This document shows, one piece after another, positions 34,208 to 44,222 of a stretch of 64,000 nucleotides of DNA. This DNA comes from Massilia oculi. Lineage in GTDB: Bacteria; Pseudomonadota; Gammaproteobacteria; Burkholderiales; Burkholderiaceae_D. The position numbers and the translations under genes were made by a program. Position 1 is the stretch's first letter. Every line of letters begins with the position of its first letter. Below the pieces are notes generated by a model. It saw only the letters and a list, made by a program, of their open reading frames with translations. It did no database searches and had not been told where the DNA came from. The stretch is taken from the NCBI RefSeq assembly GCF_003143515.1, contig NZ_CP029343.1, positions 682,001 through 746,000 of the forward strand, read 5' to 3'.

Positions 34208-37200
34208 TCAGGCGCCGCGCAGCCAGTCCGGCCGCCAGAACGGGCGGCGACGATAAGCGATGCGTGCCGGCAGCGTCAGCACCACCCGTGTGCCGCGCCC
34301 TCCTTCCCGTCCCGCGCCGCTGCCGATGCCCAGCCTGGCCCCGATGCGCTCGGCGCGTTCGCGCATGCCGAGCAAGCCCCAGTGGTCGGGCCGGCCGTGC
34401 TCCTCGAGCCAGGACGGGTCGATACCGCAGCCATCGTCCGCCACCTTCAGCACGAAGGCGGCGCGCCGGTAGGTCACGTCCACCGTCACCTGCGCCGCCC
34501 GGGCATGGGCGAAGGCATTGCGCAGCGCTTCGTGGCCGATCCGGTAGACCTCGTCCAGGATGGCCGGCTGCAGGCGCCTGACCGTCCCGCCGACCGTGAA
34601 CGCGAACCCGCATGTCCACTGCGCGGCCAATTCCTCGCCCGCTGCCGCCAGCGCTTCGTGCAGTTCGCCGGCATCGAGCGGCCCTGCGCGCAGCGCGCGC
34701 ACGCGGTCGCGCCCTTCGACCAGCACCTGGTCGGCGCGCGCCAGGGCCTGTTCCAGCTGCGCACGGGAGGGGGCGCCGGGCGGCAGCACGTCGGCCGCCG
34801 CCTGGAACCGCAGCACCAGTCCTTGCACGCCCTGCAGCAAGGTGTCGTGCAGCTCGCGCGCAATGCGCTCGCGTTCGCGGTGGCGCTCCTGAAGGCGGTC
34901 GCGCACGCGCTCGGCGGCGCGCCGCGCGGTGGTCCGGTAGACCGTTTGCAAGGCTGCCAGCAGCAGCAGGCCGGCCCCCGCCAGGAACAGCGGATGGCGG
35001 TAGAAGGCGCGCGCGACGCGCAGCGGCAGCACGGCCTCGCGCGGGCTCGGCACGCCATCCTTGTTCAGGGCGACGACACGAAACGCATAGTCGCCCGGCG
35101 CCAGACCGGTATAGATGGCCTGGCGCGCGCGGCCGGCATCGACCCAGTCGGTATCGAAGCCGTCCAGCCGGTAGCGAAAGCTCAGGCGCTCCGGCGCGGC
35201 CAGCCTCGGCGCCGTGTAGTCGATGGCGATGCGCCGCGCCTCCGGCCCCAGGCTGAGCGGGGCATCGGCGCTCAACCGGGCGCCGTCGATGCTGACCGCT
35301 TCGATCTCGACCGCGGGCCCGGGTTCCGGCGGCGGCAGGCGCGCCGGATCCAGCGACACCACGCCGCCGCCCGTCGAGAACCACAGCCGGCCGTCGGCCG
35401 CGCGCACGGCGGTCGGCAGCGGCAGCACCTGGTGCGGGTCGTTCGCCAGGCCGCCCAGCGCATCGAAGGAACGGTAGCGCAGACGATGGCCGGGCGTGGC
35501 GGCGGCGCGCCGCAGTTCGGCCGCGCCGACCTGGAAGATGCCCGCCCGGGCATGCAGCCACAGGTCGGCCTCGCGGCCGTCGGCCCCCGGCGCCGGGACG
35601 ATGGCGTAGATATTGTCGAACATGCCGTCGTCCGGCAGCGGCAGGCGGCGCAGGCGGCCCGCTTCGACATACGCCAGGCCATGCTGGCCGCCGACCCAGG
35701 TGCGTCCCGCATGGTGCGCCAGCGCGGTGACGTGGCCGAGGTCGAGACCGTCGGAGGCGCTCCAGCGCAGCGTTTGCCCGCCGCGGCGCGCTTCGAGCAG
35801 GCCGTCGCGGTAGCCGAACCACAGCCAGCCGTCGGGCGCGGCCAGCGCGCTGACCGGCATGCGCTGGCTGTCGCGGCCCGGCGCCAGCGGCGCCCGCACC
35901 CACCCTTGCGCCTCGAGCCGGAACAGCCCGACCTTGTTGACCGATACCCACAGCACGCCTTGCGCATCGCGCGCCATCGCGCGCACCGGCGCCTGGCCGG
36001 CGGCGCCGGGCGGCAGGTCGGCGACGAACGCCAGATTCGCGCCACGGGAGCGCCAGATGCCGGCCGGGCCGGCCATCCAGATGCCGCCGTCGGCGTCGCG
36101 CAGCGCGCTGTTGACCGGCGCCGGCATGGCCAGCGCCTGCACATGGCCATCCTGCAGCCGCAGCGCGGGACCGCTGCCTGCTCCGCCCCACAAGCTGCCA
36201 TCGTCGCCGGCGACCAGCGCCACGTTCAGCGCATCGGGCGGGAAGGCCGACGGCGCCAGGATGCGCTGTCGAAAGCGGTCCAGGCCGGCATTAGTGCCGA
36301 CCCACAGATTGCCGGAGGCATCCAGGTGCAGCCGCCACACGAAGTCCGCGCTCAGGCCCTCCCTGGCCGTGAAGTCGCTGGCGCCGGCCAGGGCCGCCAG
36401 GCCATCGGGATGCGCGACATGAAGCAGGCCGCGGCCGGTGGTGCCCAGCCACAGGCCGCCGGCGCGGTCGAACACGAGGCTCGTTGCCGGCGCCGCGAGC
36501 CGGGCGACGCCGGAGGACACGGTCTGCCCGTCCAGCTCCACGCGATGGATCCTGCCTTCCCGTCGTTCCGTCAGCCAGATGGCGCCATCGGGCGCCTGGG
36601 CGATCTGACCGGCGTCGGCCACCGCCACACCGGCGTCGATGAAACGCCGCGCGCCGGCCCGCAGGTAGTACAGCCGGCGCTCGCCGGCAGCCCAGACGAT
36701 GCCGTCGCGATCGACGAACACGGCGCGCGCGCCGCCATCGAAGCCATGGTCAGGGCCGATGCGCCGCCAGGCGCCGTCCACGCGCCGCGCCAGGCCATCG
36801 TCGGCGGCGGCCCAGAGGGCGCCGTCGTGTCCTTGCGCCAGGCCGAAGACCACGCCGGCGGGTGCGCCGGGCCCGTGCTCGCGTGCGAGCGGCCGCCCCG
36901 CCCGCGCCAGCGCCACGCCGCCGCTGCGCAAACCGACCCACAGCGCATCGCCTTGCGCGAGCAGCGAGGAGACGATGGCTGGCGCCCCGCGCGCTGCGGG
37001 AGACTGGCGCCGGAAGCGCAAGCCGTCGAAGCGCACCAGCGAATCGTTGGTGCCGAGCCATAGATAACCGTCGGCGCCTTCGGCGATCGCGCCGACCTGG
37101 CTCGGCCCGCCGTCGGCGGACAACCAGCGACGGTGCTCCAGTCCGTTCGGCGCGGCCGCCTGTGCGCCTGTGCCGCCAAGCGCCAGCAGCAGGATCGACA

Positions 37201-37294
37201 AGACAGCCCATAACGCTATCCAGTGCGCCGCCGGCGCCCGCGCTCCCGCGGTGACCATGGGCGCGCAAGCGTCGTCAAGTTGCTGGATATTCAT
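34208..37294 (-). CDS. Beta-propeller sensor histidine kinase
   Basis: A 1028-residue membrane sensor kinase. After a signal anchor (about residues 22-45) come two seven-bladed-propeller-like regions with repeated GxLWxGT..GL..F motifs (for example DGYLWLGTNDSLVRFDG, GGLWLGTTGRGLLHV, GNLWVGTNAGLDRF), then a Y_Y_Y domain (about 670-765, LSFRYRLDGFDTDWVDAG), one membrane helix (about 775-795), the HisKA_3 dimerisation box ERIARELHDTLLQGVQGLVL with the phosphorylated His, and a HATPase domain (IGHEALRNAFAHARA, DDGCGID, GLLGMRERAERIGARL). No response-regulator gene is adjacent, so it is an orphan kinase here. Confidence 0.94.
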   Translation of the reverse strand: MNIQQLDDACAPMVTAGARAPAAHWIALWAVLSILLLALGGTGAQAAAPNGLEHRRWLSADGGPSQVGAIAEGADGYLWLGTNDSLVRFDGLRFRRQSPAARGAPAIVSSLLAQGDALWVGLRSGGVALARAGRPLAREHGPGAPAGVVFGLAQGHDGALWAAADDGLARRVDGAWRRIGPDHGFDGGARAVFVDRDGIVWAAGERRLYYLRAGARRFIDAGVAVADAGQIAQAPDGAIWLTERREGRIHRVELDGQTVSSGVARLAAPATSLVFDRAGGLWLGTTGRGLLHVAHPDGLAALAGASDFTAREGLSADFVWRLHLDASGNLWVGTNAGLDRFRQRILAPSAFPPDALNVALVAGDDGSLWGGAGSGPALRLQDGHVQALAMPAPVNSALRDADGGIWMAGPAGIWRSRGANLAFVADLPPGAAGQAPVRAMARDAQGVLWVSVNKVGLFRLEAQGWVRAPLAPGRDSQRMPVSALAAPDGWLWFGYRDGLLEARRGGQTLRWSASDGLDLGHVTALAHHAGRTWVGGQHGLAYVEAGRLRRLPLPDDGMFDNIYAIVPAPGADGREADLWLHARAGIFQVGAAELRRAAATPGHRLRYRSFDALGGLANDPHQVLPLPTAVRAADGRLWFSTGGGVVSLDPARLPPPEPGPAVEIEAVSIDGARLSADAPLSLGPEARRIAIDYTAPRLAAPERLSFRYRLDGFDTDWVDAGRARQAIYTGLAPGDYAFRVVALNKDGVPSPREAVLPLRVARAFYRHPLFLAGAGLLLLAALQTVYRTTARRAAERVRDRLQERHRERERIARELHDTLLQGVQGLVLRFQAAADVLPPGAPSRAQLEQALARADQVLVEGRDRVRALRAGPLDAGELHEALAAAGEELAAQWTCGFAFTVGGTVRRLQPAILDEVYRIGHEALRNAFAHARAAQVTVDVTYRRAAFVLKVADDGCGIDPSWLEEHGRPDHWGLLGMRERAERIGARLGIGSGAGREGGRGTRVVLTLPARIAYRRRPFWRPDWLRGA

Positions 37295-37341
37295 TGCCCG
37301 ATGATAGCATCGGCAGTGGACGGCGCCAGCCGCCGTTCATT

Positions 37342-38313
37342 TCAGGGGATCATGACGGTACGGCCGAGTATCCCGCCCTGCTCGGCATGGCGGTGGGCCG
37401 CCGCGGCTTCGGCCAGCGGGAAGCGGCGGTCGATGACGACCTCGAGCTTGTCAGCCGCGACGTCCGCCAGGATGGCGTCGATCGTCGCCGCCACTTCCGG
37501 GCTTTCCCACAGCGCACCGAAGAACACGCCGTGCAGCGTGAGGTTCTTGGCCATGGCGGGGAACAGGTCCGGCGCCAGCGAGCCACCCGCATTGCCCACG
37601 AAGACCAGCCGCCCGTGTTCCCTCAACGCCTCGAACGACTGGGCCAGCGTGGCGCCGACCGGATCGATGACGGCATCAGCGCCGTGTCCGGACGTCAGTT
37701 CGCGCACCACGGCCACCACGTCCTGGCTGCGGTGATCGATCGCCTCGTCCAGCCCCAGCGCGCGCAGGCGGGCGCTGCGCTCCTCGCCCGACACGGTGGC
37801 GATCACCCGCGCGCCGAGCCGGTGCGCGATCTGGATGGCCGCCAGGCCCACCATCCCGGCGCCGCCCTGTACCTGCAGCGTTTCGCCCTTGGCCAGCCGC
37901 AACCGTTCGTGCACGCAGTGCCAGGCGGTGCCGAAAGCGACCGGCACCGCTGCGGCGGCGGCATCGTCAACGCCATCCGGGACGATCCAGGTGGCGCTGG
38001 CGCGCACGGCGCGGAACTCGGCATGGGAACCTTCCAGCGCCCCGGTCGCCACCCGCTGCCCGACCCGCCGGTCGGTAACCGCGCTGCCGACCTCGACGAT
38101 CTCGCCGGCGGCGGCGAAGCCGACGATATGGTTCGGCGCCTCGGGCGCCAAATTAGCACGATGCAATAAATCACCGCCCTCGATCGAGATCGCCCCGACC
38201 CGCACCAGCACCTGGTCCGGGCCGCACGGCGGCATGTCGACGCCGGTATAGCGCAGCACTTCGGGGCCGCCGGCGGCATCGTAGACCGCGGCCTTCATCC
38301 GTTGTCTGGTCAT
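37342..38313 (-). CDS. Zinc-free quinone oxidoreductase (MDR superfamily)
   Basis: A 323-residue NADPH:quinone oxidoreductase-type protein. N-terminal GroES-like domain (MKAAVYDAAGGPEVLRYTGV, NHIVGFAAAGEIVEVG), then nucleotide-binding Rossmann fold with VQGGAGMVGLAAIQIA and ATVSGEERSARLRALG, and HGADAVIDPVG. The catalytic and structural zinc Cys clusters are absent. An AGGAG site precedes the ATG at 38313. The specific electron acceptor cannot be deduced. Confidence 0.88.
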   Translation of the reverse strand: MTRQRMKAAVYDAAGGPEVLRYTGVDMPPCGPDQVLVRVGAISIEGGDLLHRANLAPEAPNHIVGFAAAGEIVEVGSAVTDRRVGQRVATGALEGSHAEFRAVRASATWIVPDGVDDAAAAAVPVAFGTAWHCVHERLRLAKGETLQVQGGAGMVGLAAIQIAHRLGARVIATVSGEERSARLRALGLDEAIDHRSQDVVAVVRELTSGHGADAVIDPVGATLAQSFEALREHGRLVFVGNAGGSLAPDLFPAMAKNLTLHGVFFGALWESPEVAATIDAILADVAADKLEVVIDRRFPLAEAAAAHRHAEQGGILGRTVMIP

Positions 38314-38508
38314 GCATGCTCCTGTTATGTTGTCGAATCCGTCTGATTGGAGGTAAACGTATACCAGATCGGCTCGGATGAGGCGGACACGATACCGAGA
38401 TGGTAAGCTGCTGCGCGGAACGCGTTCACAAGCCGAGCGCGGCATGAACTTCCGCCCCGTCCTGCAGCTTGCGACGGGCGTATTTAATCAAGACATCAGA
38501 AAACGCTT

Positions 38509-39153
38509 ATGCTCACCACACTCCTCGACTGGTTCCTCCACCTGGACCGTCACCTGGCCGTCCTTGCGGCCGAATACCAGATCCTCGTCTACATCCTGCT
38601 GTTCGCCGTGATCTTCGTCGAGACCGGCGTCGTCGTGATGCCCTTCCTGCCCGGCGACTCGCTGCTGTTCGTGACCGGCGCGCTGGCGGCGAAAGGCATG
38701 CTGTCGCTGCCCGTCCTGATCCCGTTGCTGATCGTCGCGGCGGTGGTCGGCGACATCGTCAACTTCGCGATCGGTACGCTGTTCCGCGACCGGGTGAAGC
38801 ACGGCTACCGGCTGCGCTTCATCAAGCCCGAACACATCGCCCACACCGAACGCTTCTTCGAGCGCCATGGTCCCAAGACCATCGTACTGGCGCGCTACGT
38901 GCCGATCGTGCGCACCCTGGCGCCTTTCGTCGCCGCGCTGGGCAGCATGCGCTACCGGACCTTCCTGTCGTATAACGTGGCCGGCGGCACCCTGTGGGTC
39001 GTGTCGCTGACGGTGGCCGGCTTCGCTTTCGGCAATATCACCTGGGTCAACGACAACCTGACGGCAGTCATCATGGGCATCATCGTGCTGTCCCTGGTGC
39101 CGGGCATCGTGGCCTGGCTCCAGGAGCGCCATCGCGCGAAGGCTGGCGCCTAG
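38509..39153 (+). CDS. DedA-family membrane protein
   Basis: A 214-residue DedA/SNARE-associated (VTT) family protein with membrane helices at about residues 25-48, 58-88, 140-160, 172-200. Key family elements: FVETGVVVMPFLPGDSLLF, GDIVNFAIG, and the conserved ERHGPKTIVLARYVPIVRTL with Glu/Arg residues. DedA proteins flip undecaprenyl phosphate or phospholipids and sustain membrane potential. Divergent from the quinone oxidoreductase, with a 195-base gap. Confidence 0.93.
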   Translation: MLTTLLDWFLHLDRHLAVLAAEYQILVYILLFAVIFVETGVVVMPFLPGDSLLFVTGALAAKGMLSLPVLIPLLIVAAVVGDIVNFAIGTLFRDRVKHGYRLRFIKPEHIAHTERFFERHGPKTIVLARYVPIVRTLAPFVAALGSMRYRTFLSYNVAGGTLWVVSLTVAGFAFGNITWVNDNLTAVIMGIIVLSLVPGIVAWLQERHRAKAGA

Positions 39154-39351
39154 CGCCAGGCTTGACGTTTCACTGCGGCGCGCCCGCCGCTCCGTCATCG
39201 CCTTCAGGGAACGACCGCGCCCCGGCGCGGCTCGAACGGCATGCAGCCGCATTGCGCAGCGCCGGGAGGACCACACAAGTGAGCTTCGCCCCGATGTCCG
39301 GCAAGCGGACCAGTCTGCGACACTGGCCGGCGCCGACGGTAGCGACCGTGC

Positions 39352-39883
39352 TGCTACGACCAGCTCGCTTTCGTCTGCATCGGCCGGCGCATCGCACGCA
39401 CGTGCATCGCCCTGATCGCCCTAATCGCCCTAATCGCCTTCATCGGCTACGCGATCGGCAACAGCGTCGGCTTCGCGCTGCTGTCGGGGACGGCCGTCCG
39501 GCACCGCCTGCATTCCCGCTGGGGTGTGGGCGGCGTTGCCCTGTCGGCGAATCGCGGCGCTGGGTGGCTCGCGCCGCGTCGAGCACCCGCATGCGTGGCC
39601 GCAGGGCGAACTGGCGCAGCGCGTTCTGATGGATGGCATGCTCACCCATGTCTTCCGGTGGGGCCAGGAGCACGGCCATCGCTGGTTCAACCTTGGGATG
39701 GCCCCGCTTTCCGGCGTACGCGCGTCGAGGGCCACGCCCATGTGGAACCGGTCGGACGGCTTCGTGTACCGGGATGGGGAATCGTTCTACACATTCAAGG
39801 GGCTGCGCGGGTGCAAGGAAAAATGTCATCCGGTGTGGGCGGCTCGCACCGCCCGGCATGCAGGCTCTGGTTGGCACGCCTGA
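39352..39883 (+). pseudogene. mprF: Decayed mprF (phosphatidylglycerol lysyltransferase)
   Basis: Two pieces of an MprF-like protein lie in different frames. The first (from 39352) encodes membrane-domain sequence: YDQLAFVCIGRRIARTCIAL, FIGYAIGNSVGFALLSG, TAVRHRLHSRWGVGG. The second (to 39883) encodes the C-terminal acyl-transferase end: HGHRWFNLGMAPLSGV, RDGESFYTFKGLRGCKEKCH. The several hundred residues between are deleted. Tandem 9-base repeats (ATCGCCCTA) in the first part lengthen a hydrophobic run. No intact copy is in the window. Confidence 0.75.
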
Positions 39884-39951
39884 TTCACCTCAAGCCTCGC
39901 GACGACGCATGGCGCATGCTGGTCAATGACCGCACCGTCCGGAGGACCATC

Positions 39952-40266
39952 ATGGCACGCCACGCACGATTGCCCACATGCTTGCTGGTATCTGCGCTAC
40001 TTGGCCCGGCAACCGCGCTCGCGCTTCCCAGCTACCAGGCGACCTTCCTGCCCTCCGGCTTCGCCGGGCAGGACATCAACGATGCCGATCACTCGCTCAG
40101 CGACACTGCCCTCGACTGCAACCCGTTCGTTTCATCGAGCCGGCCGCCGATGTATAACCCCGACGTTGTCGAAGTTCCCTACCGGGTCATCAACGTCGCA
40201 GTGAACCCGATGGAACCCTGGGATAATATTGCCGAGTTCTTCCCAAGCGAAACCAATGCGGCGTAA
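39952..40266 (+). CDS. Short exported protein with HAF-repeat-like start, probably truncated
   Basis: A 104-residue protein with a signal peptide (residues 1-22, ALLGPATALA) and then YQATFLPSGFAGQDINDADH, resembling the first HAF repeat of longer exported PEP-CTERM-type proteins. The remainder (DVVEVPYRVINVAVNPMEPW) shows no domain. A GGAGGACCATC ribosome site is present. Either a truncated relic next to the mprF remnant or a genuinely small secreted protein. Confidence 0.5.
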   Translation: MARHARLPTCLLVSALLGPATALALPSYQATFLPSGFAGQDINDADHSLSDTALDCNPFVSSSRPPMYNPDVVEVPYRVINVAVNPMEPWDNIAEFFPSETNAA

Positions 40267-40346
40267 GCAGGATTCCAATGGCCAGACGGGTTGTCGTCCG
40301 CGCGCGTTCACCGTCAAGTGCAGGTCGTCATGAACAGTAGCCCGGA

Positions 40347-41678
40347 TCATGTCACCGCAATCAACTCGAGCTTCAGCCCCGGAATCCCGTCCGGGGTGTA
40401 GATCGCCAGCGCGCCTGTTGCGAGTGCCTTCTCATACAGCGGGCTTTTCGTCGACAGCGAGAAGTAATAGGTGTTGGGCCGCACCGGAATTGCCGGAGGA
40501 ACCTGCGGCATGTGCGCCAGCGGCACGCCCGGCAAAGCCGATCCGACAATGCTCTCGAGGTCGTCAGGGGCGGCGACCTTGAGCCGGATCGGCACCGTCG
40601 CCACCAGTTCAAGCCCCGGCATATCGGCGGTAACTGACAGGCACAACTGCGTCTGGAATGTGACCTTTGCCGGATCGAGCACTGCTTGCGCGTATGCGCG
40701 CCGTCCCCGGTCGGCGATCAGCGGGATGATGAAATATTTTGTTCCTATGACGGTATCGACCAGGTCGCGCAGCAGCGACTCCAGCTCCGCGAACACCTCG
40801 CCCAACATCTCATGGCGGTAAGCTGGCAGGTCGGCTGTCTTGTAGCGGTCGGAGAACGTCATCAGCCCGCCGACCGCGGCCAGCATCTGCCGAAACATCG
40901 CTTCCGGATGCATTCCCGGGGACCGGGCGCAGTGCATCAGCTGGGCGCTGGCGGTACTCAGGATATTGAGCATCCACCAGGAGGAAATGTCGCCTGCGCC
41001 GACCTCATACACTTCGCTGCTCGCCTTGCGATGCGTGCGCTGGAGCGTATCGATTTTTGCGGTCATGACGCTCACCAGCCCTTCCAGCATTCGCCCGAGG
41101 GCAGGCGCAGCGCCAATCGTAATGCTGGGTGGAACAAAGGTCGGGTCGAGCTCGAATCCGCCTTGCGGGGCGCGCCGGACCCGAACCACGGGAACGCTGA
41201 TGTGCTGGCCGCTCGCCTCGGCACTGGCGATGAACCGTGCCTGCTTTTTCAGGAATGGCACCTCGATGGCCAGTGCCTCGCTGTACAGATCGCTTGTTTC
41301 GATGTCATGGCACACGTAGCGCCCGTTCTCATCGGCGTTGCCACCATGCGGCTTGACAAGGGCCAGCGCGACGCAGAAGGTCAATGTGTCGAGGTTCGCC
41401 GGCAGGCGCGAGAGGTCGACCGGCTCAGGCAACAGGTCGGTGGTCGGCGCCTCATAGATCTCGCCGTCCGGAAAAATGACTGATAACACGTTCGCACTCA
41501 GTCGGTTATTTGCCAATCCATCCAAATCCCATTGCACCTCGCTGACGCCCCAGAAATACGGGTTGAGGGCCGAGGCTATCTGCTGGAGCCGCGTCTCATG
41601 ATAACGATCCTGACACTGGAAGTGTTGTGGGCCCAGCGTCAGGCCCTCTGACCACATGATCTTGGATGCCACGCTCAT
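40347..41678 (-). CDS. tssK: TssK, type VI secretion baseplate protein
   Basis: A 443-residue TssK (VasE/ImpJ) protein linking the T6SS baseplate to the membrane complex. The start IMWSEGLTLGPQHFQCQDRY is a family hallmark (usual W.EG..L.PQHFQ), and the C-terminal domain includes LPGVPLAHMPQVPPAIPVRP and YFSLSTKSPLYEKAL. The ATG at 41678 was chosen for its GGAGG site 5 bases upstream. It is divergent from tssE; normally tssJ, tssL and tssM follow tssK, but here a truncated gene and mprF remnants follow. Confidence 0.96.
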   Translation of the reverse strand: MSVASKIMWSEGLTLGPQHFQCQDRYHETRLQQIASALNPYFWGVSEVQWDLDGLANNRLSANVLSVIFPDGEIYEAPTTDLLPEPVDLSRLPANLDTLTFCVALALVKPHGGNADENGRYVCHDIETSDLYSEALAIEVPFLKKQARFIASAEASGQHISVPVVRVRRAPQGGFELDPTFVPPSITIGAAPALGRMLEGLVSVMTAKIDTLQRTHRKASSEVYEVGAGDISSWWMLNILSTASAQLMHCARSPGMHPEAMFRQMLAAVGGLMTFSDRYKTADLPAYRHEMLGEVFAELESLLRDLVDTVIGTKYFIIPLIADRGRRAYAQAVLDPAKVTFQTQLCLSVTADMPGLELVATVPIRLKVAAPDDLESIVGSALPGVPLAHMPQVPPAIPVRPNTYYFSLSTKSPLYEKALATGALAIYTPDGIPGLKLELIAVT

Positions 41679-41876
41679 GAGTTCCTCCAATAAAGTCTTT
41701 TCTACAGACAGATTCTTGGAAGCATGGCTTCATGAGACTGTTCGGTTTTGATCTTGCTCATTCCCTTAGTCCGTTACGTTGACGATGCCGCGCTATTGCG
41801 AAGGCACAACATTTTTTTGCTGCAAGACTCAATAATGTCTGTCGTGGTCCCGTGCGGCGTCGTCGAGGAGAACACC

Positions 41877-42350
41877 ATGCAAGGATTTACCCGCGGCTTG
41901 TTCGACCGTCTCGACATCGATGGCGAAGCTGCGTCCGGCAACAGGCGTGCCGCGCGCACGCGGGCAGTGGAAGAGGCCATGCGCAGCATCACGCGCGACC
42001 TGCAGGCGCTCCTCAATACCCGCTCGGCCCTGTCTCCGGCATCGCTCAAGCCCTATCAGGAAGTATCGAGATCGATCGTGAACTACGGCCTGATCGACTT
42101 CGCCGGCATGTGCATGAGTAGCGACACTGACCAGCAGGAAATCTGCAAGGCCGTCCGCCTGGCGATCGAACGCCACGAACCGCGCCTGCACAAGATCGCG
42201 GTGACGCTGCAGCCACGACGGGGGGTGATCAACCGCGTCGACTTCGTCATCACGGCCCGGCTCAAGAGCGCGCCGCAGGCCGAACCGATGCTCTTCAACG
42301 CCGTGTTTCGACCGTCCCTCCAGCAGTACTCGATCGAAGGCACCGACTAG
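41877..42350 (+). CDS. tssE: TssE, type VI secretion gp25-like baseplate protein
   Basis: A 157-residue gp25/TssE protein. Family marks: LFDRLDID near the start, AMRSITRDLQALLNTRSAL (R-DL..LLN.R motif), SIVNYGLIDFAGM and the C-terminal strand part RLHKIAVTLQPRRGVINRVD. The ATG at 41877 follows GAGGAGAACACC. It opens the tssE-tssF-tssG operon, 21 bases before tssF. Confidence 0.94.
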   Translation: MQGFTRGLFDRLDIDGEAASGNRRAARTRAVEEAMRSITRDLQALLNTRSALSPASLKPYQEVSRSIVNYGLIDFAGMCMSSDTDQQEICKAVRLAIERHEPRLHKIAVTLQPRRGVINRVDFVITARLKSAPQAEPMLFNAVFRPSLQQYSIEGTD

Positions 42351-42371
42351 AAAGCGAAAGACAGCGATCCC

Positions 42372-44222
42372 ATGGATGAACTGTTCACGAAGTACGAGCG
42401 CGAGCTCGTGACCCTCAGGTCGCTGTGCCGCGAATACGCGCAGCGTTATCCCAAGGTCGCGGCACAACTGCAGTTGGGCGGCGAGACATGTAACGACCCG
42501 CACGTGGAACGGCTGCTACAGGGCGTCGCCTTGCTCAGTGCGCGTGTCGCGAAGCGCCTGGACGATTCGTACCCGCAGTTCACCGAGGCGCTGCTCAACC
42601 TTCTGTTTCCCCACTACCTGCGGCCGTTCCCTTCGTGCGCGATCGCGCGCGTGCTGGGTGCGTCCGATGGAGGTGAAGAGCCTGAGACGATGCCCGCGAT
42701 GCCCCGGGGCACGCTCCTCGAATCCGCACAGCTAGCCGGCGTCCCATGTACGTTCAAGACCGTCTACGACGTCAAGCCATCACCCGTCGTGCTGCTTGAC
42801 GCGAACTTCGACACGGCCGTCTGCGCCCCAGTCGCGACGCGCCTGCCCGATGACGTCACCGCTACGCTGACCTTGAAGTTCGCTTCCAGGCGACCGGACG
42901 AGCCGCTCTGCGCGGCTAGCGCAGCCGTCATGCGCCTGTACATCGATGGCGATGCCTCGTTCTGCGCCGCGCTGCGCGACACCCTTTGCATGCACACCCG
43001 CGCCGCTTACGTGCAACTGGACGAGAATGGGCCGTGGGAACGATTGCCGGTCGTCCCGGTGACGCCAGCCGGTTTCGCTGATGACGATGCGCTCATTCCC
43101 TTCGAAGCGCGCGCCCACACGGCGTACCGCCTCCTCGCCGAGTATTTCGCCTTTCCCGAGAAATTCAACTTCTTCGACATCGACGTCCCCGCCCTGCTCC
43201 GCCGCATCCCTGTCGGGCCCACGTACTTCACGCTGCGCCTGGCGATCGCCGACATACGTCCCGAAGGCGACAAGGCGCGCATGCTGGCAAGCCTGTCGAA
43301 ACAGCATCTCCTGCCCGGCTGCACGCCCGTGGTCAACCTGTTCAGGCAAGCAGGCGTTCCGGTCAACTATAACCAGCTATCGGCCGACTACCCCCTGCTC
43401 GCACATGGCAGCCATCCACAAGCGTTCGAAGTGTACTCGGTCGACCGCGTGCACATGGTGCGCCAGAACGGCGCCGGCAAGGTCGTCACGGAGTTTCGCC
43501 CCTTCTATTCGCTCCGGCATGGCGAAGAAAGCCTTATGAGCAAAGGGCACTACTGGATGATGCGCCATGACGAGACGCTTGCCATCTGCAGTCCGGGCCA
43601 CGAGAAATCGATCACACTCGTCAATGCCGACTGCGAGCCACTGGAAATCGGACGACACTTCCTTTCCATCGATCTGACTTGCTCCAACCGCGACCTGCCA
43701 TGCTCGCTCAAGATCGGCGCACCCGACGGCGATTTGTTCGTTCCCGGAACGGGGCAAAGTAGCGTGATCCGCCTATTGCGCAGGCCGACCCGCCCGGTCC
43801 GGTTGGCAAACGTATCCGGCATGCATTGGCGCCTGATCTCGCATCTGGCGCTCAACCACCATTCGCTGCTGCTGGAAGGAGCGGAAGGCTTGCGGGAGAT
43901 GTTGGCGCTGTACGACTTCGCGCCTTCGCCAGTCTCGCGCCGGCAGATCGGCGGCATTGTCGCCCTCGAACAGAGCGAGACCACGGCCTGGATGCGGCAC
44001 AGGCGCGGTTCGTCCCTGGTGCACGGCACCGAGATCCGCCTCACGCTCGACGAAGAAGCCTTCGCCGGCGCCGGAATGCATCTGTTTGTACAGGTCCTCG
44101 ATCAGTTCTTCGCGCTGTATGTCCAACTGAACAGCTTTGTCGAACTCGTCATCCTGTCCCGGCAAAGCGGAAAGGAGCTGTTTCGATGCAAGCCACGAAG
44201 CGGGCGCATGGCACTAGTGTGA
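42372..44222 (+). CDS. tssF: TssF, type VI secretion baseplate protein
   Basis: A 616-residue TssF (VasA/ImpG) protein of normal length. The start DELFTKYERELVTLRSLCRE and RLLQGVALLSARVAKRLDD, FTEALLNLLFPHYLRPFPS are strongly conserved family features. It forms the baseplate wedge with TssE and TssG. It overlaps tssG by 37 bases. Confidence 0.96.
   Translation: MDELFTKYERELVTLRSLCREYAQRYPKVAAQLQLGGETCNDPHVERLLQGVALLSARVAKRLDDSYPQFTEALLNLLFPHYLRPFPSCAIARVLGASDGGEEPETMPAMPRGTLLESAQLAGVPCTFKTVYDVKPSPVVLLDANFDTAVCAPVATRLPDDVTATLTLKFASRRPDEPLCAASAAVMRLYIDGDASFCAALRDTLCMHTRAAYVQLDENGPWERLPVVPVTPAGFADDDALIPFEARAHTAYRLLAEYFAFPEKFNFFDIDVPALLRRIPVGPTYFTLRLAIADIRPEGDKARMLASLSKQHLLPGCTPVVNLFRQAGVPVNYNQLSADYPLLAHGSHPQAFEVYSVDRVHMVRQNGAGKVVTEFRPFYSLRHGEESLMSKGHYWMMRHDETLAICSPGHEKSITLVNADCEPLEIGRHFLSIDLTCSNRDLPCSLKIGAPDGDLFVPGTGQSSVIRLLRRPTRPVRLANVSGMHWRLISHLALNHHSLLLEGAEGLREMLALYDFAPSPVSRRQIGGIVALEQSETTAWMRHRRGSSLVHGTEIRLTLDEEAFAGAGMHLFVQVLDQFFALYVQLNSFVELVILSRQSGKELFRCKPRSGRMALV

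Noticed and set aside
34382..37063. 893-residue open frame antisense to the sensor kinase
   Set aside because: No recognisable domain, shadow of a long GC-rich gene.
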